A program made the translations under genes and the position numbers. A stretch of DNA of 52,240 nt, taken from contig NZ_JAHXNL010000018.1 in assembly GCF_023148685.1 (NCBI RefSeq), positions 20,321 to 72,560 on the forward strand, written 5' to 3'. The notes beneath the pieces are model-generated. The model searched no databases and was not told the DNA's origin. It saw only the letters and a program-made list of their open reading frames with translations. Position 1 is the stretch's first letter, and each line of letters starts with the position of its first letter. Positions 27,808 through 37,118 of the stretch are shown piece by piece. The stretch is from Georgenia sp. EYE_87 (GTDB lineage Bacteria; Actinomycetota; Actinomycetes; Actinomycetales; Actinomycetaceae).

Positions 27808-28383
27808 GTGCAGCTCTTCCCGCGGACCGACCGCGCGGCCGACGCGGCGCTGGTGGACGGCCTCGCGCTGGACGACCCGGAGGCGGCCGCGGCGTTCGTG
27901 CGCCGGTTCCAGGGGGCCGTCTTCGGGCTGGCGGTCTCGATCACGCGGGACCGGGCGCTCGCCGAGGACGTCAGCCAGGAGGTGTTCGTGCGGGCGTGGC
28001 GGGCGGCGGCCAGCTACGACGTGCGGCGCGCCTCGGTGCTGACCTGGCTGCTGACGATCACGCGGAACGCCGCGATCGACGCCGTCCGCGCCCGGCGCGC
28101 CGCCCCCACCGACGCCGCCGTGCTCGAGCAGCTCGTCGACGCGACCATGCGCCCGCCGGACCCGCAGGAGCAGGCGCTGCGCGGCGTCGACGGCGAACGC
28201 GCGGCGCGCCGGCTCCTGGAGCTGCCGCCGGAGCAGGCCCGGGCGGTGGTGCTCGCCGTCGTCGGGGGCCTGACCGCCAAGGAGGTAAGCGAGCACGAGG
28301 GCATCCCGCTGGGCACCGCCAAGACGAGGATCCGCACGGGCCTTATGCGCGTGCGGCAGGCGATGGAGGACGAGCGTGACTGA
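27808..28383 (+). CDS. ECF RNA polymerase sigma factor, SigK-like
   Basis: 191-aa two-domain sigma factor. Region 2 (about residues 30-100) has FQGAVFGLAVSITRDRALAEDVSQEVFVRAWRAA, the core-binding and -10 recognition helices. Region 4 (about 130-188) has LPPEQARAVVLAVVGGLTAKEVSEHEGIPLGTAKTRIR, the -35 recognition HTH. There is no signalling extension. GTG 27808 gives a normal N-terminus and fits the promoter just upstream; longer in-frame starts overlap the divergent lipoprotein gene. It overlaps the anti-sigma gene by 8 nt. The CCATCC-type -35 upstream resembles what I recall for mycobacterial SigK, so the group assignment is an inference. Confidence 0.88.
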   Translation: MQLFPRTDRAADAALVDGLALDDPEAAAAFVRRFQGAVFGLAVSITRDRALAEDVSQEVFVRAWRAAASYDVRRASVLTWLLTITRNAAIDAVRARRAAPTDAAVLEQLVDATMRPPDPQEQALRGVDGERAARRLLELPPEQARAVVLAVVGGLTAKEVSEHEGIPLGTAKTRIRTGLMRVRQAMEDERD

Positions 28384-29083
28384 GCAGCACCCGGCTCGCG
28401 CCGGCGAGCACCCGGGGCAGGACGTGCTCGTGGACCTCGCGCTGGGCGAGGTCGTCGAGCCGGGCCGCAGCGCGCTCGCCCGCCACCTCGCCGCCTGCGA
28501 GTCCTGCCGGGAGGGGTACGCGACGCTCGCCGCCGGCCTCGAGCACGTGCTCGCCGCCGCGCCCACCGTGGCGCCGCCGCCCGGCTTCGAGTCCCGGGCG
28601 CTCGCCGCCATGGTGCCCGCACGCCGCGCCGCCGCCCCGGGCACGACGGTCCGTGCCCGCCCGGGCGCGGCCCACCGCCGGCGCACCGCGCTGGTGGCCG
28701 CGGCGGCCGCCGTCGCCGGGCTCGCCGTCGGCGCCGGGGGCGCCCTCCTCGTCACGCGGGACGGGGCAGAACCCGGCCCCTCGCCGACCGTCGCCGAGCC
28801 GCGCGGCGCCGCCGAGCTGGTGAAGGCGGACGGGGCCGTGGTCGGGAGCGTCACGGCGAGCCGGTACGCGGGGGACGCGGTCCTGGTCGTCGCCGTCGCC
28901 TCGGCGCCGACGGGCGTGCGGTACGCGTGCCGGGGGGTGCTGCCCGACGGCACCGAGGTGGAGCTGGGTACCTGGACCATCGGGCCCGAGCGCTCGGCCA
29001 CCTGGGTCGTGACCGACCCCGGCGCCACCGGTGTGCGGCTGGTCACCGACTCCGGCCGCGTCTGGGCCGACGCGCAGCTGTGA
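28376..29083 (+). CDS. membrane anti-sigma factor with zinc-finger motif
   Basis: 235 aa. The cytosolic N-terminus has the ZAS motif HLAACESC (His37, Cys41, Cys44) preceded by a helical segment, the usual sigma-binding domain. One membrane helix (ALVAAAAAVAGLAVGAGGALLV, about residues 102-123) follows. The C-terminal ~100 residues form an extracytoplasmic beta-rich domain (GSVTASRYAGDAVLVVAVASAPTG), similar in position to that of RskA. GTG 28376 lies inside the sigma-factor 3' end, an 8-nt overlap, so the two are made together. It would hold the sigma factor inactive until an envelope signal triggers proteolysis. Confidence 0.85.
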   Translation: MTEQHPARAGEHPGQDVLVDLALGEVVEPGRSALARHLAACESCREGYATLAAGLEHVLAAAPTVAPPPGFESRALAAMVPARRAAAPGTTVRARPGAAHRRRTALVAAAAAVAGLAVGAGGALLVTRDGAEPGPSPTVAEPRGAAELVKADGAVVGSVTASRYAGDAVLVVAVASAPTGVRYACRGVLPDGTEVELGTWTIGPERSATWVVTDPGATGVRLVTDSGRVWADAQL

Positions 29084-29115
29084 CGCGAGGCCAGTTCTCC
29101 CAGGGCGGACAGCGT

Positions 29116-29142
29116 CTTGCACTCGACGGGTGAGAGTGCCAA
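29116..29142 (+). promoter_or_regulatory. CIRCE element 1 (HrcA operator) overlapping the groL promoter
   Basis: CTTGCACTC, 9 nt, GAGTGCCAA. This differs from the consensus TTAGCACTC-N9-GAGTGCTAA at three positions. It overlaps a promoter made of TTGCAC (29117-29122), 17 nt and CAATAT (29140-29145). Confidence 0.8.
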
Positions 29143-29149
29143 TATCGAG

Positions 29150-29176
29150 TTAGCACTCTCGTCGTGAGAGTGACAA
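29150..29176 (+). promoter_or_regulatory. CIRCE element 2 (HrcA operator)
   Basis: TTAGCACTC, 9 nt, GAGTGACAA, one mismatch to consensus. It lies just after the -10 box, over the likely transcription start. Confidence 0.9.
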
Positions 29177-29220
29177 CGCAACCGGCTGGCCGGTGAGGCC
29201 TGGGCCGCGGCGGGACGTGA

Positions 29221-30918
<1,698 letters not shown>

Positions 30919-30964
30919 TCCCGCCCCGGTGACCGGCGCGCGACGCCGGCACCAGCACCGTCGG

Positions 30965-30994
30965 AGGGCGGCACCCCAGCAGGGGTGCCGCCCT
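30965..30994 (+). terminator. hairpin terminator of groL
   Basis: A perfect 13-bp inverted repeat (30965-30977 with 30982-30994) with a 4-nt loop lies 46 nt after the groL stop. Confidence 0.85.
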
Positions 30995-31034
30995 TCGGCG
31001 CGTCCCGGGGGGACGTCCCGGCGGCGCGGCCGGG

Positions 31035-31193
31035 TCAGTGGCTGCCGTGCCCGCCGCCCCGCCCGTGCGTGTCCGGGCCTGCGTCCGCCGGCCCGCCGCG
31101 TTCGACCACCACGAACTGGCCCATCAGGCCCTCGTCCTCGTGCAGCAGCAGGTGGCAGTGGTACATGTACGGCCGGAGCGGGGCATCCTCGCC
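31035..31193 (-). pseudogene. C-terminal remnant of a multicopper oxidase
   Basis: Reading the minus strand back from a TGA at 31035-31037 gives about 50 codons ending in a His/Gly-rich tail. They contain PYMYHCHLLLHEDEGLMG followed by QFVVVERGG. This is the last copper-binding block of laccase/CueO-type multicopper oxidases (HCHxxxHED, which supplies type 1 and trinuclear copper ligands). Upstream, around 31194-31229, similarity stops and the same frame hits a stop at 31230, which is also the end of the DUF1876 gene. The rest of the ~450-residue enzyme, including the other three copper blocks, is missing. It is too short for routine gene calling. Confidence 0.8.
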
Positions 31194-31229
31194 TAGGACA
31201 CGGGGCTGGTGCGGCCGGGGCGGTGACCC

Positions 31230-31511
31230 TCAGCGCCGCAGATGAACCTTGTGGTGCTCGATCGCCGCCAGGTCGTCGGAGGTGGCGTTGAGCAGCCGGT
31301 CCGCCAGGTCGCGCAGGGCCCGGGCCGCGGCGAGCTCCTCGCCGATCTCCGGCACGTCCTGGTCCTCGGGGTTGCGCCGGGCGCGGCCGTAGCCGTGCAG
31401 GGGCTTCGGCGCCGAGGTGGTCAGGGTCGCGTGCGCGGTGGTAACGGCGTCGTCGGAGCGGACCTCCGCGGCGTCGAAGATCTCGATCCGGACGTTCCAG
31501 GTCTTGGTCAT
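31230..31511 (-). CDS. DUF1876 family protein
   Basis: 93-aa protein recognisable as the small actinobacterial DUF1876 family (dsRBD-like alpha/beta fold): KTWNVRIEIFDA at the start, then VTTAHATLTTSAPKPLHGYGRARRNPED and EIGEELAAARALRDLADRLL. The function is unknown; members are often reported near stress genes. GAGGAG precedes ATG 31511. Its stop directly abuts the multicopper-oxidase remnant, which reads in the same frame. Confidence 0.9.
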   Translation of the reverse strand: MTKTWNVRIEIFDAAEVRSDDAVTTAHATLTTSAPKPLHGYGRARRNPEDQDVPEIGEELAAARALRDLADRLLNATSDDLAAIEHHKVHLRR

Positions 31512-31601
31512 GTCGGCTCCTCGGGTGAGGCCCGGCGCGCGGCGACGGTGCCGGGGCTGGTACCGCCATCCTCCGACGGCCGCCGTCGTGAGTCCAGGGA
31601 C

Positions 31602-32558
31602 CTACGGGTGGAACTCCGGAGGGTCGGTGCCCCGGCCGGTCAGTCGGGCCAGCTCCGCGGTGACGTTCTCCCGGGCGCGGGCCTCCCACCGGGTCCTGCC
31701 GGCGACGGTCGCGAAGATCCAGGGCCGATCGAGCAGGGTCTGCAGCACCGCGGCGCGCCCGCGGCGGAAGTCATCCTCGGGCACACGGGCGTACTCGGCA
31801 CGCACCGCGGACGCGTAGCGGGCGTACCGGCGCGGTGAGGCGGCGAGGACGGCCAGGTCCGCGTCGCACAGGACGGCGCCCGCCCGGTCGTCACTCCTCG
31901 GGGCGTGCCCGGCCGTGAGCCGCACCAGTCGCTCCACCTCCGCGACGCTGCCCTCCGGCACCGCGAGACGCGTCAGCCGCTCGCGCGCCAGCTCCGCTGA
32001 GCGCTCCTCGTCCGAGCCCGGGACGAGGTCGTAGACCGCGTCGTGGAACCAGGCCGCGAGCTCGACCGTGGGCGGCACCGCCGCGCCGTCGTCGGCCAGG
32101 ACGTCGAGGTGACGCAAGACGTCGTCGAGGTGCTCGAGGTCGTGGTAGGCGCGGTGCGGCTCGTCCCACCGCCGGAGCAGCTCCGCGCCCAGCTCGGTCC
32201 ACGCGGCGGACGGTGCGCCGCCGGGCGGGGTGCGCGCCGCGAGCTCCGACCAGCGCCGTCGCAGGTCCGCCAGGCGCCGCCGGTGCTTCTCCTCCCTCCG
32301 GTCGACGCCCCGCACCCGCAGGCCGGAGGCGTGCAGGCGCGCGACCAGCTCGCGCCCGGTGACCGGCCGGGCGCCGGCGGCGACCAGCTGCTCGAGCCGC
32401 TCGGCCGGCACGTCGTAGTGGTCCAGGTCGAACGAACGGGACGGCAGCCCGTTGGCGCGGGCGAAGGCGTGCAGCTCCTCGAGGGAGCGGTCGGAGACCA
32501 GGTGCGCCCACACGGTCCCGTGCGCGGGCCAGCGGGGCTGGTCGACGAGGATGGCCAC
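31602..32558 (-). CDS. DUF4031 domain fused to HD-superfamily domain
   Basis: 318 aa. Residues 1-~85 are a DUF4031 domain (AILVDQPRWPAHGTVWAHLVSD, RSFDLDHYDVPAER), usually a free-standing small protein. Residues ~100-318 are a COG4339-type predicted metal-dependent HD domain: YHDLEHLDDVL (His139, His143), AAWFHDAVYD (the HD pair His172-Asp173) and LCDADLAVLA. The metal site looks complete, so phosphohydrolase activity on a nucleotide-like substrate is plausible but unproven. GTG 32558 follows a TAGCAT box by 7 nt. The HD part is clearly related to the protein at 33097-34665, where the HD Asp is lost. Confidence 0.85.
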   Translation of the reverse strand: MAILVDQPRWPAHGTVWAHLVSDRSLEELHAFARANGLPSRSFDLDHYDVPAERLEQLVAAGARPVTGRELVARLHASGLRVRGVDRREEKHRRRLADLRRRWSELAARTPPGGAPSAAWTELGAELLRRWDEPHRAYHDLEHLDDVLRHLDVLADDGAAVPPTVELAAWFHDAVYDLVPGSDEERSAELARERLTRLAVPEGSVAEVERLVRLTAGHAPRSDDRAGAVLCDADLAVLAASPRRYARYASAVRAEYARVPEDDFRRGRAAVLQTLLDRPWIFATVAGRTRWEARARENVTAELARLTGRGTDPPEFHP

Positions 32559-32565
32559 GCGGCCG

Positions 32566-32571
32566 ATGCTA
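32566..32571 (-). promoter_or_regulatory. -10 box TAGCAT, leaderless DUF4031-HD gene
   Basis: TAGCAT on the minus strand ends 7 nt before GTG 32558. Confidence 0.4.
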
Positions 32572-32594
32572 CGGCTGCGGTCGCCGCGTCGGGG

Positions 32595-32885
32595 TCAGCG
32601 CGTGAACAGCCCCTGCGCCGACGCCTCGGCGTCGGCGTAGGTGCGCGAGGCGGTGTCGAGGGCGACGGTGATCTGCTCGAGCGCGGCCTCCACCTGAGCC
32701 TGGGTGGCGCGCCACTGGTCCGCGCAGGAGCCGAACGAGAGGGACGCCGTCCCCGTCCAGGACGCCTGGAGCTGGACGAGATGGTTCATCATCGCGGTGA
32801 CCTCCGCCCGGATCGTCGAGGTGGTCGTGCGGGTCTGCGCGGCGGCCAGCGCCACCTCGGCGCTGTCGACCTGGAAGCGTGCCAT
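32595..32885 (-). CDS. WXG100 family (ESAT-6-like) protein
   Basis: 96-aa helical hairpin protein. The WXG turn is in LQASWTGTASLSFGSC at mid-length, flanked by two amphipathic helices, and the C-terminus SRTYADAEASAQGLF contains a YxxxD-like secretion signal (YADAE). These are hallmarks of substrates of the type VII (ESX) secretion system. GGAGGAG precedes ATG 32885. No EccC, partner WXG100 or toxin gene is in the window, so it is an orphan here. Confidence 0.9.
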   Translation of the reverse strand: MARFQVDSAEVALAAAQTRTTTSTIRAEVTAMMNHLVQLQASWTGTASLSFGSCADQWRATQAQVEAALEQITVALDTASRTYADAEASAQGLFTR

Positions 32886-33096
32886 GGGTGTGCTCCTCCC
32901 GTCCGCGCCCGGTGGCGCGGCTACGGGGGCGACGCTACGGACCACCGCCCGCGGCGGAGGCGTGCGGCGAAGGAGGATGTGGAGACGGCGGCACCGCGCA
33001 CCGGCTGTGGACGCGGCCGGACGGGCGGCGCCGAGGCCGGGCCGGCCCGACGCGAGGCGCTGAGGCCGGGCCCCGCCGGACGGGCGCCGGCCGGGG

Positions 33097-34665
33097 CTAC
33101 CGGTCCTTCTTGCGGTCCTTCTTGCGGCGAGGCCGGTCGAAGAGGTCGGGCTCCCGCTCGATGCCGTGCTGCGGGGCGCCGCCGGCCCGACGGGCCTCCC
33201 CGGCGAGCGGCTCGGCCTCGATGAGCTCGGGCACCTCCTCGACGGCGCTCCGCTGCTCGACCGGGACGTGACGGCCCGCGGAGTCCGGCGTGGCCGGCGT
33301 GCCGGGTGTCGGAGGAGTGCCCGGGGTCGGCGCGGTGGCCGGGGAGGGTGGGGTGAGGGTGGACGCCCGGCTGGTGCGCCGCTCGCGCTGCCCGAACGCC
33401 TGCTCGCGTCCCGCACGTGCCGCCTCAAGACGTTCCCGCTGGCTGCGGTCGCGGTCGGCCCGCTCTCGCCGGTCGCGGACCGCCTGCTCGATGAGCTCCC
33501 GCGACGAGCGCGCGACGGCCTCGCGGGCCGCTCTGGGCACGTCGGGTCGTGAACGGCCCAGGAGCTCGTCGGGCAGGGACTCCAGGGACGACGGCCGGGT
33601 GGGCTGGCGAGGAGGTCCCGCCGGAGCCTCCGCGGGCGACGGCGCCGTGCCGGCGTCGGTGCGAGCGGCGTCGGGGCCCGGCACAAGCCGGCCGTTCGCG
33701 GCGTCGCCGGGGGTCGTCGAGGCGGTCGCGCGGGCAGCCGGCTCCTGCACTGGCCGCGGAGGCGCGGCAGCCGTGCCGGGCTGCTCGGGGCGGTCCGTGG
33801 GGCCCGCGATTCCCGGACCGGCAGGCAGGGCGGAGGTGGTGGGCACGTCCGTCGCCGCGCGCACCGGCGCGGGGACGAACACGTGCGAACCAGTGTCCTC
33901 CTCGTGGTGGTGCCCGTCCTCGACGACGCCCTGCGCCGCCTCGGCGGCGAGCACCGACTCCTCGGGCGCGGCCTCGCCCATCCGCGCCAGCTCCGCGTCG
34001 AGCAGGGCGAGCTCGGCCGTGAGGTTCTCGCGGGCGGCGTCCTCCCACTGCGAACCCATCGGCGAGACGAAGAGGTGCCGCCGGGCCAGCAGCTTGGTGA
34101 CGATCGCGCGGCGACCCTCGAGGTAGTGCCGCTTGGGCAGGTGCTCGTACTCCGCCCGGACCGCCTTGCGGTAGGCCTGGTAGTGCTGGGGGTCGGAGGC
34201 GAGCACGGCCAGGTCCGCGTCGGAGAGGGCCAGGCAGTCGATGTCCCGGCTCCGGATCTCGTGCCGCTTGAGGTTGAGGATCAGCTCGGCGATCCGGTCG
34301 AGGGTGGGCGCGGGGACGCCCAGCGCCCCCAGCTCCTCCCGGGCCAGCTCGGCGGAGGCCGCCTCGTCCTCGCCGCCGGAGCGCGAGTAGGCCTTGCTCG
34401 GCGCCGAGTTGAACACCGCGCCGTGGTACCAGGCGGCGAGCCGCACGGTGTCCGGGTGGTGGGTCTCCTCGGCGAGCTCGTCGACGCGGGCGAGCACGTC
34501 CACGAGGTGCTTGAGGTTGTGGAAGTACCGGTCGGGCTCCTGCCAGCGCTCGATGAGACGGCGGCACGTGGCCTCGATCTCCTCGCGGCCGGCGGTGGCG
34601 CCGACGGCGAGAACGCTGCGGACGAACGCGGCGGGCAACCATTGCGGTGCGTCCATGACGCCCAT
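33097..34665 (-). CDS. COG4339-like HD-domain protein with altered HD motif and charged tail
   Basis: 522 aa. The N-terminal ~210 residues are homologous to the HD part of the protein at 31602-32558: FHNLKHLVDVL (His49, His53), LSDADLAVLASDP, KAVRAEYEHLP, EDAARENLTAELALL. The signature HD doublet is His81-Gly82 (AAWYHGAVFN), so the conserved metal-ligand Asp is missing. The remainder is low-complexity: Pro/Thr/Ala linker, an Arg/Glu-rich coiled-coil-like stretch (VARSSRELIEQAVRDRRERADRDR), PTPGTP repeats, and a basic KKDRKKDR end encoded by a 12-bp DNA repeat. It may be a binding or scaffold protein rather than an enzyme. Start could be ATG 34665 or 34656. Confidence 0.8.
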   Translation of the reverse strand: MGVMDAPQWLPAAFVRSVLAVGATAGREEIEATCRRLIERWQEPDRYFHNLKHLVDVLARVDELAEETHHPDTVRLAAWYHGAVFNSAPSKAYSRSGGEDEAASAELAREELGALGVPAPTLDRIAELILNLKRHEIRSRDIDCLALSDADLAVLASDPQHYQAYRKAVRAEYEHLPKRHYLEGRRAIVTKLLARRHLFVSPMGSQWEDAARENLTAELALLDAELARMGEAAPEESVLAAEAAQGVVEDGHHHEEDTGSHVFVPAPVRAATDVPTTSALPAGPGIAGPTDRPEQPGTAAAPPRPVQEPAARATASTTPGDAANGRLVPGPDAARTDAGTAPSPAEAPAGPPRQPTRPSSLESLPDELLGRSRPDVPRAAREAVARSSRELIEQAVRDRRERADRDRSQRERLEAARAGREQAFGQRERRTSRASTLTPPSPATAPTPGTPPTPGTPATPDSAGRHVPVEQRSAVEEVPELIEAEPLAGEARRAGGAPQHGIEREPDLFDRPRRKKDRKKDR

Positions 34666-34840
34666 GGCTCAGATCCTTGCATGCGGGTCGTGCGGTCGCC
34701 CGATGGTAGACCCACCGGGACGCTCGCGTGGGCCTTCCCGTCGAGAGGTGGCGAGGTTCACGCGGTGAGCCGCTCCCGCGGTGGCGCGGCTCACGGGACG
34801 GCCGCCCGGACCGGTGGGCCGGCCCCGGCCCGGGCCCCGG

Positions 34841-34846
34841 TAGAGT
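34841..34846 (+). promoter_or_regulatory. -10 box TAGAGT, leaderless ether-lipid operon
   Basis: TAGAGT ends 7 nt before ATG 34854. No Shine-Dalgarno sequence is present. Confidence 0.4.
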
Positions 34847-34853
34847 TCGCGGA

Positions 34854-37118
34854 ATGTCACAACCGTTGGACCAGGCGCACGTCCTGCTCACGGGCGCCAC
34901 CGGCTTCGTCGGCCAGGCCGTCCTGGAGAAGCTGCTCTCCTCGTACCCCACCACCCGTGTCAGCGTCCTCGTGCGCCCGCGCGGGGACCTCTCCGCCGAG
35001 CAGCGCGTGGCGAAGCTGCTGCGCAAGCAGGTCTTCAAGGCCTGGCGCCGGTCCGTGGGCGAGGCGTCCGCGGCCGCCGCGTTCGCCGGGCGGGTGCACG
35101 TGATCTCCGGCGACCTCGGTGACCTGCCGCCGCTGCCCGGCGACGTCGACGTCGTCATCCACTCGGCCTCGACCGTCTCCTTCGACCTGCCCGTCGACGA
35201 GGCGTTCACCGCCAACGTGGGCGGCCCGGTCTCGCTGTACGAGGCCCTCACGGCCACCGGTGGCGACCCGCACGTCGTCCACGTCTCGACCAGCTACGTG
35301 GCCGGGCTCCGCAAGGGCGTGGCCGAGGAGCGGGCGCTGGACCACGAGATCGACCGCGAGGTCGAGCTGGCCTCCGCCGTCGCCGCCCGCGAGGCCGCCG
35401 AGAAGGAGTCCCGCACCCCGGAGGTCCTCGGCCGCCTGCTGACCGAGGCGAAGCAGGAGCACCGGCGGGCCGGCGCGCGCGCCGTCGCCGACGCCGCCGA
35501 GGCCGCCCGTGTCGAGTGGGTGCGCCAGCAGCTCGTCGAGCACGGCCGGACCCGCGCCCTGTCGCTGGGCTGGCCCGACGTGTACACGTTCACCAAGGCG
35601 ATGGGCGAGCGCGTCGCGGAGGAGATGTGGGCCGGTGCCGGGCACCGCCTGTCGGTGGTGCGCCCGACGATCATCGAGTCCTCCCTCAAGCACCCCTACC
35701 CGGGCTGGATCGACGGCTTCAAGGTCGCGGACCCCCTGATCGCCGCCTACGGGCGCGGGCTGCTGCCGGAGTTCCCGGCGCTCGCGGACACGGTGCTCGA
35801 CATCATCCCGGTCGACTTCGTCGTCAACGCGATCCTGGCCGCCGCGGCCGCCCCGCCCGCGCCGGGCGGCGCGAGCTACTACCAGGTCAGCTCCGGCATC
35901 ACGAACCCGCTGCGGCTCGGGACCCTCGTGCACCTGGTGCGCGAGTACTTCTCCGCCAACCCGCTCAAGGACGCCGAGGGCGCCCACGTCGCCGTCCCGG
36001 CGTGGTCCTTCCCGCACCGCGGCGCGGTGGAGCGGGCGCTGGGCCGGCGCGAGCGGGCCGTCGACCTCGCCGACCGGGCCGTCGGGCACCTGCCCGCCAA
36101 CCGGCGCACGCGCCAGTGGATCTCCACCCTGTACAAGGCCCGCCGCGACCTGGGCACCCTGCGCAAGTTCACGTCGCTGTACCAGCCGTACACCCAGACC
36201 GAGGTCATCTTCGACGACGCCCGCACCCGCGCCCTGCACGCCGCCCTGCCCGCCGAGCGGCAGGACGAGCACGGGTTCGACGTCACCGAGATCGACTGGC
36301 GCCACTACCTCCTGGACGTCCACATCCCCGGCGTCCCCGGGCTGATGCGCGACCGGACGCCCAAGGAGGCCCCCGACGGCCCCGGCGAGCTGCCGCGCCG
36401 CACCGACGTGCTCGCCGTCTTCGACCTGCAGCGCACGGTCGCGGCGGCCACGCTCGTCGAGCAGTACCTCTGGGTCGAGCTCGCGGCCAAGCCGGCGTCG
36501 ACCTGGCCCGCCTCCCTGGCCAACCTCGTGGCCCTCGGCCCGCGCTACCTCCAGGCCGAGCGACGCGACCGCGGCGACTTCATCCGCACCTTCATGCGGC
36601 GCTACGAGGGGGCGAGCGAGGAGGAGCTGCGCGGCGTCATCGCCAGGAAGGTCACCCCCTCGCTGCGCCGTGGCCTCCTGCTGGAGGCCGTCGAGCGCAT
36701 CCGCGCGCACCGCGAGGCCGGGCACCGCACGGTGCTCGTCACGGGCGAGATCGACGTCTTCGTCGAGCCGCTCGCGCCGCTGTTCGACGAGATCGTCGCC
36801 GGGCGGATGGAGACCGACGGCGACGGCCGCTGGACCGGTCACCTCGCCACCTCCCCGCTGGTGGGCGAGGCGCGCGCCGCGTGGCTGCGCCGGTACGCGC
36901 GTGAGCGCGGCATGGACCTGGCCGGGTCCTATGCTTACGGGGACAGCTACGCCGACCGGCCGTGGCTCGAGGTCGTCGGGCACCCCAACGCCGTCAATCC
37001 CGACGCCGGCCTGTACCGCTACGCGCGTGGCCGGCGCTGGCCCACCCACCAGTGGACCACCACGGCCGAGGGGCGGCTGACGCCGGTCCTGCGGAGCATC
37101 AAGGGGGAACGGAAGTGA
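34854..37118 (+). CDS. fatty acyl-CoA reductase fused to a HAD-IB-like domain
   Basis: 754-aa fusion, first gene of a four-gene coupled operon. Residues 1-~400 are an extended SDR of the fatty acyl-CoA reductase type: NADPH loop TGATGFVG (13-20), catalytic Tyr244/Lys248 in YTFTK, VVRPTIIESSLKHPYPGWIDG. Residues ~430-500 match the FAR_C domain (EVIFDDARTRALHAALP, FDVTEIDWRHYLLD with Asp481-Trp482). Residues ~515-740 are a HAD-IB/SerB-like domain with the late motif GDSYADRPW (Asp697, Asp701), but motif I reads FDLQRT (Asp524, Gln526), lacking the second Asp of DxDxT. Expected product is a fatty alcohol. The frame is open from 34728, but the -10 box favours 34854. Confidence 0.85.
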   Translation: MSQPLDQAHVLLTGATGFVGQAVLEKLLSSYPTTRVSVLVRPRGDLSAEQRVAKLLRKQVFKAWRRSVGEASAAAAFAGRVHVISGDLGDLPPLPGDVDVVIHSASTVSFDLPVDEAFTANVGGPVSLYEALTATGGDPHVVHVSTSYVAGLRKGVAEERALDHEIDREVELASAVAAREAAEKESRTPEVLGRLLTEAKQEHRRAGARAVADAAEAARVEWVRQQLVEHGRTRALSLGWPDVYTFTKAMGERVAEEMWAGAGHRLSVVRPTIIESSLKHPYPGWIDGFKVADPLIAAYGRGLLPEFPALADTVLDIIPVDFVVNAILAAAAAPPAPGGASYYQVSSGITNPLRLGTLVHLVREYFSANPLKDAEGAHVAVPAWSFPHRGAVERALGRRERAVDLADRAVGHLPANRRTRQWISTLYKARRDLGTLRKFTSLYQPYTQTEVIFDDARTRALHAALPAERQDEHGFDVTEIDWRHYLLDVHIPGVPGLMRDRTPKEAPDGPGELPRRTDVLAVFDLQRTVAAATLVEQYLWVELAAKPASTWPASLANLVALGPRYLQAERRDRGDFIRTFMRRYEGASEEELRGVIARKVTPSLRRGLLLEAVERIRAHREAGHRTVLVTGEIDVFVEPLAPLFDEIVAGRMETDGDGRWTGHLATSPLVGEARAAWLRRYARERGMDLAGSYAYGDSYADRPWLEVVGHPNAVNPDAGLYRYARGRRWPTHQWTTTAEGRLTPVLRSIKGERK

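Noticed and set aside
30919..31034. Possible small gene after groL
   Set aside because: The segment contains the groL terminator hairpin and no frame with a ribosome site.
32886..33096. Possible gene in the 211-nt gap between the WXG100 and HD-like genes
   Set aside because: Only short GC-rich direct repeats (such as gccggacgggcg) are visible, with no convincing frame or ribosome site.
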